A stretch of 5,182 nt of DNA, from NCBI GenBank assembly GCA_002352375.1, contig DEIH01000070.1, positions 1 through 5,182 of the forward strand, given 5' to 3'. The notes below the pieces were generated by a model that had not been told where the DNA came from, did no database searches, and saw nothing but the letters and a program-made list of their open reading frames with translations. A program made the position numbers and the translations under genes. The DNA comes from Spirochaeta sp. UBA2779 (GTDB taxonomy: Bacteria > Spirochaetota > Spirochaetia > DSM-2461). Below are positions 1-5,182 of the stretch, piece by piece (the stretch's first letter is position 1; each line of letters begins with the position of its first letter).

Positions 1-995
1 TGGGAAAGCTGGCTCTCCGAAAAGGATTGTTCAATAATTCGCCGGATCTTAAGTATTTCGAGTTTCCGTTCTGCAATGTCGCCTCTGGTGGATTCCAGTT
101 CCCTCTCATTTGAGAGCACCCCGGATTCCAGCTCCTGGAGTTCTGCCTTGAGCTGCTGCTCCTGCATCTTCGCTGCATATTCTTTGTCCTGCTGTTCGGT
201 CGTGAACTCTGCAGCTCTCCGGTACTGTTCTTCCTCAATAATCCGCGCCTGCTCCGCAATGATCTGCTCTTTTTCAAGCTTATCCCGGGCAATGGTGTTC
301 TCATTATCCGAAGCTATGAGAAGAAGTTTCTGGTCTGTCTCCATCTGATCAGTCTGAGTTTCCTCCCGGGTGATATTCTCTTTACCGGCAATTTCCCGGT
401 CAGTTTTTATCCTGGTGATGGCGACATTGAGTCTGAGTTGATCACGGTATTCGGATTGAAGATCTTCAAAGAGTTTTTCACTCATAATACTGACCTTCTT
501 GATACCCACCTGGTCGAAAAGAATTCCCCAGCGGTCCTCAAACTTCTTGAGCTGCCTTTTCAGGTCATCCCCGATCTCATCCTTCTTTTTCAGGGCGTCT
601 TCAATCGACATGTTGGCAATCACATGACGCACCGCTTCAACGCAGATTGTGGTTAGCTTTAAATTCGTATCACTCATGGGCTTGTCTTCATCAAAGAAGT
701 CCAGGGTGGCAATCGCGACTTCCGGATGGTCCGGATCAATCCGCCAGCTGGCATACCCCTCTACCCCGATTCCCTGAAAGTCCTGATTGGCATTATCAGT
801 CTGAAAGTAGAGGGTCTCCACCGATCCGGGCACTCTGAGGAACTTCTTGAAGAGCCTGAACCTCCGGCCTCCGAGTATTGGCTTCACCTTTCTGGTTCCA
901 ATCTCAACAAGATACTCATTTGGAAGAGCCGTTTCGAAGAATACTCCGGAGAGATTACGCCGTTTTGCAATGTAACCGGTGTTATAATCTGCCAT
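1..995 (-). CDS. SPFH/band-7 domain protein with C-terminal coiled coil (C-terminus outside window)
   Basis: Reading the minus strand from the ATG at 993-995 gives 331 uninterrupted codons to the left edge, so the gene is partial at its 3' end. The protein starts MADYNTGYIAKRR and has no signal peptide or N-terminal membrane segment. Residues about 20-185 resemble an SPFH (stomatin/prohibitin/flotillin) domain: PNEYLVEIGTRKVKPILGG near 25-43, a beta-rich part with VEGYASWRIDP near 78-88, then helical VEAVRHVIANMSIEDAL near 119-135 and a GIKKVSIMSEKL segment near 164-175. From about residue 185 to the edge it is highly charged and Glu/Gln/Lys rich, as in flotillin-type coiled coils. SPFH proteins oligomerise, usually on membranes; lacking a membrane anchor here, this one may be cytosolic or peripherally attached. 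The start is supported by AAGGAG six bases upstream. It lies downstream of the co-oriented hydrolase gene. Family assignment is fairly sure; the role is unknown. Confidence 0.85.
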   Translation of the reverse strand, partial: MADYNTGYIAKRRNLSGVFFETALPNEYLVEIGTRKVKPILGGRRFRLFKKFLRVPGSVETLYFQTDNANQDFQGIGVEGYASWRIDPDHPEVAIATLDFFDEDKPMSDTNLKLTTICVEAVRHVIANMSIEDALKKKDEIGDDLKRQLKKFEDRWGILFDQVGIKKVSIMSEKLFEDLQSEYRDQLRLNVAITRIKTDREIAGKENITREETQTDQMETDQKLLLIASDNENTIARDKLEKEQIIAEQARIIEEEQYRRAAEFTTEQQDKEYAAKMQEQQLKAELQELESGVLSNERELESTRGDIAERKLEILKIRRIIEQSFSESQLS

Positions 996-1001
996 GAATC
1001 A

Positions 1002-1007
1002 CTCCTT
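1002..1007 (-). promoter_or_regulatory. Ribosome binding site of the SPFH gene
   Basis: The minus strand reads AAGGAG here, followed by six bases (TGATTC) and then ATG at 995-993. This near-consensus Shine-Dalgarno site fixes the start of the SPFH protein and shows it can be translated independently of the upstream hydrolase gene. Confidence 0.8.
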
Positions 1008-1040
1008 ATGCTTATCTGATTTCAAAAAAAATCTATTAAT

Positions 1041-1095
1041 ATCAGAATCTTTCATAACACTCATGTGTTGTACTGCCCGGAATCCAGATTCTGAT
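1041..1095. repeat. Nested inverted repeat in the hydrolase-SPFH spacer
   Basis: ATCAGAATCT at 1041-1050 is perfectly complementary to AGATTCTGAT at 1086-1095. Inside the 35-base loop, AACAC at 1056-1060 and GTGTT at 1065-1069 form a second short stem with a TCAT loop. On the minus strand, in the direction of both flanking genes, the outer stem is followed after nine bases by eight T residues (complement of 1024-1031). That spacing is too long for a textbook intrinsic terminator, so a weak terminator or attenuator, an mRNA-processing structure, or a chance repeat all remain possible. It lies wholly in the 118-bp gap between the hydrolase stop and the SPFH start. Confidence 0.5.
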
Positions 1096-1113
1096 GGTTG
1101 TATGCAGAAGGTG

Positions 1114-1998
1114 TTATATCTTAAAAGTCTGCCCCATTTTCACTCGGCCGGCAAAACCGTCTTTTTTAATCTCTTTATCCCAGTCAATCGAATTACCGAA
1201 CATATCCTGCCCTTTGGGTACAAAATCCTGGTAATGACTCAGCCACATTTTGGCTTTAATCTCACTTCCTAGTTTGATTGAATTGGCAGAGGGGTATCCG
1301 GCCAGCTGGGCATAATTTGCATGCACACCGGAACCGAACTTGAATCGGGCATGTTCCGGACTTTCAGGCTGGCTGGTATCAATTCCAGCGAACTCCGCAT
1401 CCTGAAAAATAATATCAGCTTTGTTGTAAAAATCTTCGGTCTGCCGTGGGGAACAATGCTGACTATCGGTAACGAAGTATACAGATTTATGCCCCTGCTG
1501 TTCAAAAATCAGTCCGAAACTCGGCATGATGACTGAGCCACTCATTATGTGAATCTGCTGTACCAGATTCACAGTCCATCCCTGCCATTCAAAGGGCTGA
1601 TTAGGTTCAATCGGATCTACATGAAAAAAAGTATTGATTGTACTGACAAATCCTTCCATGGATTCCAGTCCGCCCCGAAGAGATTTTTCCCACAGATTCT
1701 TCAGAAGTTCTTCATTACCGATCAATTTCGGTGCATTCGCCGGTGCCGAGCGGGGTTTGTTCACCCAGTCATAGCGCTGAAATGCGAAGTATTCCAGACC
1801 CCCGATATGATCCGCATGAAGATGTGAAATATAAATATCATTGATTTCCCGAAAATCAATCCGGTTCATCCTGAGGGCCAGGGGAACCTGATATCCACAA
1901 TCAATCAACATTTTTCTTCCATTCTCTTCCAATAGAAAACTTTGATTGAAATTGTCATCTGAAAAGGCATTTCCACAACCGACAACTGTAATTTTCAT
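1114..1998 (-). CDS. MBL-fold metallo-hydrolase, RNase Z-like
   Basis: A complete 294-residue protein of the metallo-beta-lactamase fold. The N-terminus MKITVVGCGNAF and LLIDCG-like strand (MLIDCG, 30-35) are typical of the RNase Z/phosphodiesterase-like branch. The metal motif is SHLHADHIGG, with H59, H61, D63 and H64. Further likely ligands are H150 (QQIH), D178 (VTDSQ) and H255 (LSHYQD); H226 (GVHANYAQLA) resembles the conserved downstream His of RNase Z relatives, and D200 (FQDAEFA) is also plausible. A complete set suggests an active dinuclear metal (usually zinc) hydrolase in the cytoplasm. The substrate cannot be read from sequence: RNA, a cyclic nucleotide or a small ester are all possible. 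I chose ATG 1998-1996 because AGGAGGT sits five bases upstream and the fold begins at once; an in-frame ATG at 2091 would add 31 unrelated residues. The co-oriented SPFH gene follows after 118 bp. Confidence 0.9.
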   Translation of the reverse strand: MKITVVGCGNAFSDDNFNQSFLLEENGRKMLIDCGYQVPLALRMNRIDFREINDIYISHLHADHIGGLEYFAFQRYDWVNKPRSAPANAPKLIGNEELLKNLWEKSLRGGLESMEGFVSTINTFFHVDPIEPNQPFEWQGWTVNLVQQIHIMSGSVIMPSFGLIFEQQGHKSVYFVTDSQHCSPRQTEDFYNKADIIFQDAEFAGIDTSQPESPEHARFKFGSGVHANYAQLAGYPSANSIKLGSEIKAKMWLSHYQDFVPKGQDMFGNSIDWDKEIKKDGFAGRVKMGQTFKI

Positions 1999-2000
1999 CG

Positions 2001-2016
2001 CTACCTCCTGAAGTAG
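2001..2016 (-). promoter_or_regulatory. Strong ribosome binding site of the hydrolase, inside a small potential hairpin
   Basis: The minus strand reads AGGAGGT at 2009-2003, five bases before the ATG at 1998, a near-perfect Shine-Dalgarno site that decides the start codon. The surrounding 16 bases, CTACTTCAGGAGGTAG, can fold as CUACUU pairing with AGGUAG (one G-U pair) around a CAGG loop, which would cover most of the site. The stem is short and weak, so the ribosome binding site is well supported but any regulatory effect is speculative. A TATGAT hexamer on the minus strand (2074-2069) could be a -10 element for this gene, but no good -35 precedes it. Confidence 0.7.
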
Positions 2017-2133
2017 ACCAGTTTCCAAAGAGCAAACCGTAATAAAGAAGCAAGAATTAAGCCAGAGTATCATAAGCTCAGTGAGAATCATCTAAGTATT
2101 TTTACTAGAAATATTTATGATCAATAACAATCA

Positions 2134-2466
2134 CTATGGAATACTAAACTGTCTACTTTTGTATACAATACTAAAGTTATTTATTACAGAGGGAGAACAC
2201 AGAGCCAAATAGCTGTCATACAGAGATTTTACAAACCCAATACCGGTATTATTAAAATGATTAGCTGTATAATTGTAAGTAAGAATTTCACCATCTTCCA
2301 GATTGAGCAGATTTGGGCGCCCTGCTGTAGAACACCCAATCTCGTCCCACGCATCATTTATACTGATATTGAGTTTTAGTGATTCATAACACAAACATGA
2401 TGTTTTTATTAAGTTGAGCTTCTTCAAGCGTATCCTTTTCGCTTCAGATCGAAATGCAGCCCGCAA
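2134..2466 (-). other. AT-rich stretch with an ATG-less ORF; doubtful gene or gene remnant
   Basis: The gap from 1999 to 2550 has no convincing gene. Within it a minus-strand frame stays open for 110 codons from a TTG at 2466-2464 to a TAG at 2134, and the open frame begins a few codons earlier, just after a stop at 2488-2490. It contains no ATG, the TTG has no Shine-Dalgarno sequence (upstream reads CTATTTTGTCACA), and the base composition is visibly more AT-rich than the neighbouring genes. The middle of the translation (INDAWDEIGC, LLNLEDGEIL) looks protein-like, but I recognise no family, signal peptide or membrane segment. It may be a decayed or horizontally acquired fragment, or simply non-coding DNA. 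I would not annotate it as a functional protein on this evidence. Confidence 0.2.
2239..2250. repeat. 12-bp perfect palindrome
   Basis: AATACCGGTATT is its own reverse complement. It sits inside the AT-rich gap, about 240 bp from the hydrolase start and 300 bp from the aldolase start, so it is far from either likely promoter. A second, 10-bp palindrome, TTGTATACAA, lies at 2159-2168. Such sites can bind dimeric regulators, but no second copy of either was noticed near a promoter. Confidence 0.4.
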
Positions 2467-2505
2467 TGTGACAAAATAGTAAATAAGCTAGGGGTTTCAA
2501 CACTA

Positions 2506-2535
2506 TTAACAGGTGTAGGCAAAGGGTTTTATACG
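2506..2535 (+). promoter_or_regulatory. Candidate sigma-70-type promoter of the aldolase gene
   Basis: TTAACA at 2506-2511 matches the -35 consensus TTGACA at five of six positions. After an 18-bp spacer, TATACG at 2530-2535 matches TATAAT at four of six. Transcription would start near 2542, leaving a leader of only about nine bases before the ATG at 2551. This fits the absence of a good Shine-Dalgarno sequence there, but the prediction is by eye and another promoter further upstream is possible. A weak ACACT/GGTGT inverted repeat (2500-2504 with 2512-2516, one G-U pair) brackets the -35 box. Confidence 0.35.
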
Positions 2536-2550
2536 TGTTAAAGAATAAAC

Positions 2551-3180
2551 ATGACATTCAAAAAAGAACGAACTGAAACCGCTAATTATATGAGACGCCT
2601 CTACAATAAGAACCTGACAACCTGTTCCGGGGGCAACATCAGCTGCCGGCCGGCTGTAGACAGGGTATTGATAACGGCATCTTCCATCGATAAAGCTTAT
2701 CTGAGAGCCAAAGATATTGCAGTCCTTACTATCGGGGGTAATAATCTATCTTCAGGACTGCGAACCAGTATTGAAACACAGATGCATCTGGCAATTTACA
2801 ACAGCCGCCCGGATGTTCTGGCTGTGGTTCATGCCCACCCCCTGCATGCCAGCCTCTTCACCGCTTCGGATAAAAAAATTAAAACCGATATTCTGGCCGA
2901 AGCCCGGTTCTTGCTGGGTGAACCGGCATTTGCATCATACGCTCTGATGGGAACCGAATCTCTTGCAGAAATAGTCGGACAAACCTTTTCTGATGAGTCA
3001 GTCAGTGTGGTGCTGATGGAAAACCACGGTGTCATCACAATAGGGGAAAACCTTCACCAGGCCTATGACCGAATGGAAGTATTGGAAGCTGCCGCCCGTA
3101 TGACCATTCTTGGCGAGCTGCTTGGGGATGTGAAAACGCTCTCTGATGAACGCCGTGTTGCTATCGACAGGATGCATTAA
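2551..3180 (+). CDS. Class II (zinc) aldolase, L-fuculose-phosphate aldolase family
   Basis: A complete 209-residue protein, the usual length for the class II aldolase/adducin head family. Residues 26-31 are SGGNIS, the conserved substrate-phosphate loop. E75 in TSIETQMH matches the catalytic Glu, VHAHP supplies zinc ligands H94 and H96, and MENHG supplies H159. NSRPDVLAVVHAHPLHAS aligns very well with fuculose-1-phosphate aldolase as I remember it. Members cleave ketose 1-phosphates (fuculose, rhamnulose) to dihydroxyacetone phosphate and an aldehyde, or epimerise pentulose phosphates; exact substrate cannot be assigned. Two phosphate-loop positions differ from E. coli FucA by my recollection: Ser-Ser (44-45) in place of Thr-Gly, and I74 in place of the second Ser before the catalytic Glu. 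The protein is cytosolic. The gene stands alone on this strand, converges on the GH36 gene, and has only a weak AAAGAA-like ribosome binding site. Confidence 0.88.
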   Translation: MTFKKERTETANYMRRLYNKNLTTCSGGNISCRPAVDRVLITASSIDKAYLRAKDIAVLTIGGNNLSSGLRTSIETQMHLAIYNSRPDVLAVVHAHPLHASLFTASDKKIKTDILAEARFLLGEPAFASYALMGTESLAEIVGQTFSDESVSVVLMENHGVITIGENLHQAYDRMEVLEAAARMTILGELLGDVKTLSDERRVAIDRMH

Positions 3181-3198
3181 GAAAACAAATCTGGTGCA

Positions 3199-3249
3199 AA
3201 CCTTAGGAATAAAGGACGACAGATAATTAAGGTTCCGATTTTCAACCTT
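3199..3249. repeat. Competing short inverted repeats between convergent genes
   Basis: The 79-bp gap between the aldolase stop and the GH36 stop contains AACCTTA (3199-3205), TAAGGTT (3228-3234) and AACCTT (3244-3249). The middle copy can pair with either flank: seven base pairs with a 22-base loop to the left, or six base pairs with a nine-base loop to the right. No long T-run follows on either strand, so this is at best a weak bidirectional terminator. No better terminator is visible here for either gene. Confidence 0.3.
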
Positions 3250-3259
3250 CGTGAGAGAC

Positions 3260-5182
3260 TTAATTCTTCACCAGATAATAAACAGCCCCTGTAAAGTCAG
3301 AGAGATTCCCGATCTGAACTGAATCTTTTATCTGCAGGAATCTCAGAGTACTTTCAGCCAAAATATCCTGTAGAATATAGTCTTGTGAATCCTCAATATT
3401 TACGGAGATGGTTTCCGGCGACCCGGAGAAGGTATGCAGCACTATCAGGAGTTTATTATGATCTTCAGAATACCGGACAATAACCTGCCAACCCTGTGGT
3501 GCAGTGTAGCTTCTCACATCAACTCCGTAATGACGGCTCTCACCTTCAGAAAGAACCGGAGAAATATGACTATGAAAATCTACAGCCGTCCTGAGAAGTT
3601 TCATTGAGTCTTCTGAGAGCTCATCTATTTCACCACTTAAACACAAACGGCCGAGAAAGAGAGCAGAAAGGCTGTAGTGCAGACGCTTCTCATCATCAGA
3701 GGGATGTATCACCGCCCAGATCAGATTTTTTGAAGGACGGAGCTGCCGTTGAAGATTAGCTGCAATAATGGGAATACTTCTTGTTTCATGTGCATCGGAG
3801 AATGATGAAACATCCATCAGATCAACAAAGGCAGGCTCCAGACGATGCCCACCGGAGGAACAGCTTTCAATAATCAGATCCGGGAACAGTTCTTTAATCC
3901 TCCGATAAAACAACAGAACTTCCGAGAGGTGTTTTCTAAGCTCCTCCCCGGGAGAATCCTCCCCATCGCAGCCGATTCCAATTGTTTCATTGTAGTCAAT
4001 CTTAATATAACCGAGACCGCATTCCCTGATTAGACCGGAGAGCTTTGATTCCAGATAATCCCTAACTTCTTTATTCCGAAAATCCAGGAAGTACCGACTC
4101 CCGGATTTAACAGGTTTTCCATCCAGGTGAAGCAGCCATTCTGTCTGATTACAGAGTTTGGCATTCTCTCCGACAACTTCCAGTTCAAACCAGAGTCCGG
4201 GTATCAGATTATTTTCCCGGATTTCAGAACAGAACGCCCTCAAACCATCAGGAAAGAGTTCTGAAGAAACTTCCCAGTCTCCCTGAGTGGTTTCCCAGTT
4301 ACCGCCGCTGTCAGCATACCACCCGGCATCTATCACGAAGTACTGGATATTCAAATCTTTCACTTTCTTCAACAAAAGCGAAAGTTTTGCTGCCGAGGGA
4401 TTCCCCCAACTTGTACACCATTCATTAAAAACAGCCGGTACACCATGGGGCAGTTTCCTATCCCTATGCAGAGAATCTGTCAGCACCGCAGTGATATTAT
4501 CGATACCGCCGGAAACAACCGAAATCCAGGCCTTACCCGAATGAAAAGAAGAATCAGGAGGTATTGTTTTCGTCCAATGACCGAACTCCCTATCAGCCAA
4601 TCCTCCCGAAAGGTGAAAAAAATCATCTTTCCGATATACTTCCATCTGCCATGAACCGGGGGCCTCCAGGCGGGCCCCCCAGAGAAGATTATTATCAGTA
4701 TCCTCAATACCGACGAAGGGGAACCATCGGTGTACGGGAAGGGAGCCAATCTGTCCAAACCGTTCACAATTAACAGAATGATGACACCAGGAACTCTCCA
4801 GCTCCAGTTCCTCTGCAGTATTACAGACATGTCTTCCTTCTGAACTCCATGAGCTTCTGAACCTGTGTATATGGTATTTTCCCGGTGCATCATCCTTCTG
4901 CAAGGGGCTGATAAACCCCATAGTAAAGCTGGAAAGCAACTCCAGATTAACAAAGCTGTCACTCTCATTATAAAACTCAGTACTGCAGGTTAGAAAATCA
5001 GTACCTTCTATAAATTCAACAAAATGAACTGCTTTAAGTTTTTCAGAGGAAAGCATAGTAGATTTGATAATTATTTTTCCACTCTGCCTTATAACTTCCT
5101 GTTCCTTGAAGTGCAGAGAACGAGCGATATTACCGTTCCGCATTGTTTGCCCCTGACTGAAACCCTCTGCCCTTTCGGAACC
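3260..5182 (-). CDS. GH36 family alpha-galactosidase-type glycosidase (5' end outside window)
   Basis: There are 640 codons from the right edge to TAA at 3262-3260. An ATG at 5143 would give 627 residues, but the frame is open to the edge and the residues before it (GFSQGQT, joining MRNG) look continuous, so the true start is probably outside; AGGGG upstream of 5143 is only a mediocre ribosome binding site. Numbering from that ATG: an N-terminal beta domain with HRFRSSWSSEGR (93-104), then a (beta/alpha)8 barrel from about 235 with FNEWCTSWGNP (239-249), IDAGWYAD (271-278), GDWE (288-291), PGLWFELE (315-322), nucleophile motif KIDYNE with D383, ESCSSGGHR (426-434) and acid/base motif FSDAHETRS with D450, then a C-terminal beta domain from about 530. 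Family members release terminal alpha-galactosyl groups with retention; alpha-N-acetylgalactosaminidase or transglycosylase activity is also possible. Export cannot be judged without the N-terminus. Confidence 0.9.
   Translation of the reverse strand, partial: GSERAEGFSQGQTMRNGNIARSLHFKEQEVIRQSGKIIIKSTMLSSEKLKAVHFVEFIEGTDFLTCSTEFYNESDSFVNLELLSSFTMGFISPLQKDDAPGKYHIHRFRSSWSSEGRHVCNTAEELELESSWCHHSVNCERFGQIGSLPVHRWFPFVGIEDTDNNLLWGARLEAPGSWQMEVYRKDDFFHLSGGLADREFGHWTKTIPPDSSFHSGKAWISVVSGGIDNITAVLTDSLHRDRKLPHGVPAVFNEWCTSWGNPSAAKLSLLLKKVKDLNIQYFVIDAGWYADSGGNWETTQGDWEVSSELFPDGLRAFCSEIRENNLIPGLWFELEVVGENAKLCNQTEWLLHLDGKPVKSGSRYFLDFRNKEVRDYLESKLSGLIRECGLGYIKIDYNETIGIGCDGEDSPGEELRKHLSEVLLFYRRIKELFPDLIIESCSSGGHRLEPAFVDLMDVSSFSDAHETRSIPIIAANLQRQLRPSKNLIWAVIHPSDDEKRLHYSLSALFLGRLCLSGEIDELSEDSMKLLRTAVDFHSHISPVLSEGESRHYGVDVRSYTAPQGWQVIVRYSEDHNKLLIVLHTFSGSPETISVNIEDSQDYILQDILAESTLRFLQIKDSVQIGNLSDFTGAVYYLVKN
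4658..4679. repeat. GC-only inverted repeat inside the GH36 coding region
   Basis: GGGGGCC at 4658-4664 is perfectly complementary to GGCCCCC at 4673-4679 across an eight-base loop. It lies in the codons for the GARLEAPG segment of the GH36 protein, where Gly, Ala and Pro codons naturally supply G and C. The stem would be strong in mRNA and contrasts with the moderate GC around it, but no T-run follows and the coding frame runs straight through. Confidence 0.45.

Noticed and set aside
76..348. Ser/Cys-rich plus-strand open frame of 90 codons
   Set aside because: It is the antisense of the SPFH coiled-coil region; Glu/Gln/Lys codons read backwards give Ser, Cys, Leu and Phe, explaining the odd composition.
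1024..1095. Calling the spacer structure a definite intrinsic terminator
   Set aside because: The T8 tract is separated from the stem by nine bases and the loop is 35 bases, both outside the usual pattern.
1999..2091. Upstream in-frame start for the hydrolase adding a hydrophobic 31-residue N-terminus resembling a signal peptide
   Set aside because: A near-perfect AGGAGGT lies five bases before the internal ATG at 1998, and the MBL fold begins directly at MKITVVGCGNAF. The extension covers that ribosome binding site and looks like translated leader DNA.
1999..2550. tRNA, CRISPR or insertion-sequence remnant in the AT-rich gap
   Set aside because: I found no T-loop-like GGTTCRA motif, no regularly spaced repeats longer than nine bases, and no terminal inverted repeats or transposase-like motifs.
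4480..4968. 162-codon minus-strand open frame overlapping the GH36 gene
   Set aside because: It lies wholly within the GH36 gene in another frame, with low-complexity, implausible protein sequence, while the GH36 frame has all family motifs.
2551..5182. Aldolase and GH36 as one sugar-utilisation operon
   Set aside because: The two genes face each other on opposite strands, so they cannot share a transcript.

Overview
The window reads as an ordinary bacterial chromosome segment of moderate GC. It holds four protein genes and one AT-rich gap of about 550 bp. Gene density, strong AGGAGG-type ribosome binding sites and the families present fit a free-living heterotroph. A sugar-using spirochaete or a Firmicute would fit, but nothing seen fixes the phylum. 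There are no rRNA, tRNA, CRISPR, transposase or phage genes.

Layout. Bases 1-995 (minus) carry the N-terminal 331 residues of a soluble SPFH/band-7 protein with a long charged helical tail; its C-terminus lies beyond the left edge. Bases 1114-1998 (minus) encode a complete 294-residue metallo-beta-lactamase-fold hydrolase of the RNase Z-like type. It is transcribed toward the SPFH gene, and the 118-bp spacer between them holds a nested inverted repeat. Bases 1999-2550 are AT-rich and have no convincing gene: there is an ATG-less ORF, a 12-bp palindrome, and a probable promoter for the next gene. Bases 2551-3180 (plus) encode a class II (zinc) aldolase of the fuculose-phosphate aldolase family. 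A 79-bp gap between convergent genes (3181-3259) contains competing short inverted repeats. Bases 3260 to the right edge (minus) encode a GH36 alpha-galactosidase-type glycosidase; its frame stays open to the edge, so its 5' end is outside the window.

How the genes fit together. The GH36 enzyme and the aldolase are both carbohydrate enzymes, but they converge and so are not one operon; a shared pathway is only a suggestion. The hydrolase and SPFH genes are co-oriented and may be co-transcribed, and a functional link between them is inference. I see no clear previously undescribed system. The best leads are the hydrolase/SPFH pair with its structured spacer, a possible hairpin over the hydrolase ribosome binding site, and the unexplained AT-rich gap.
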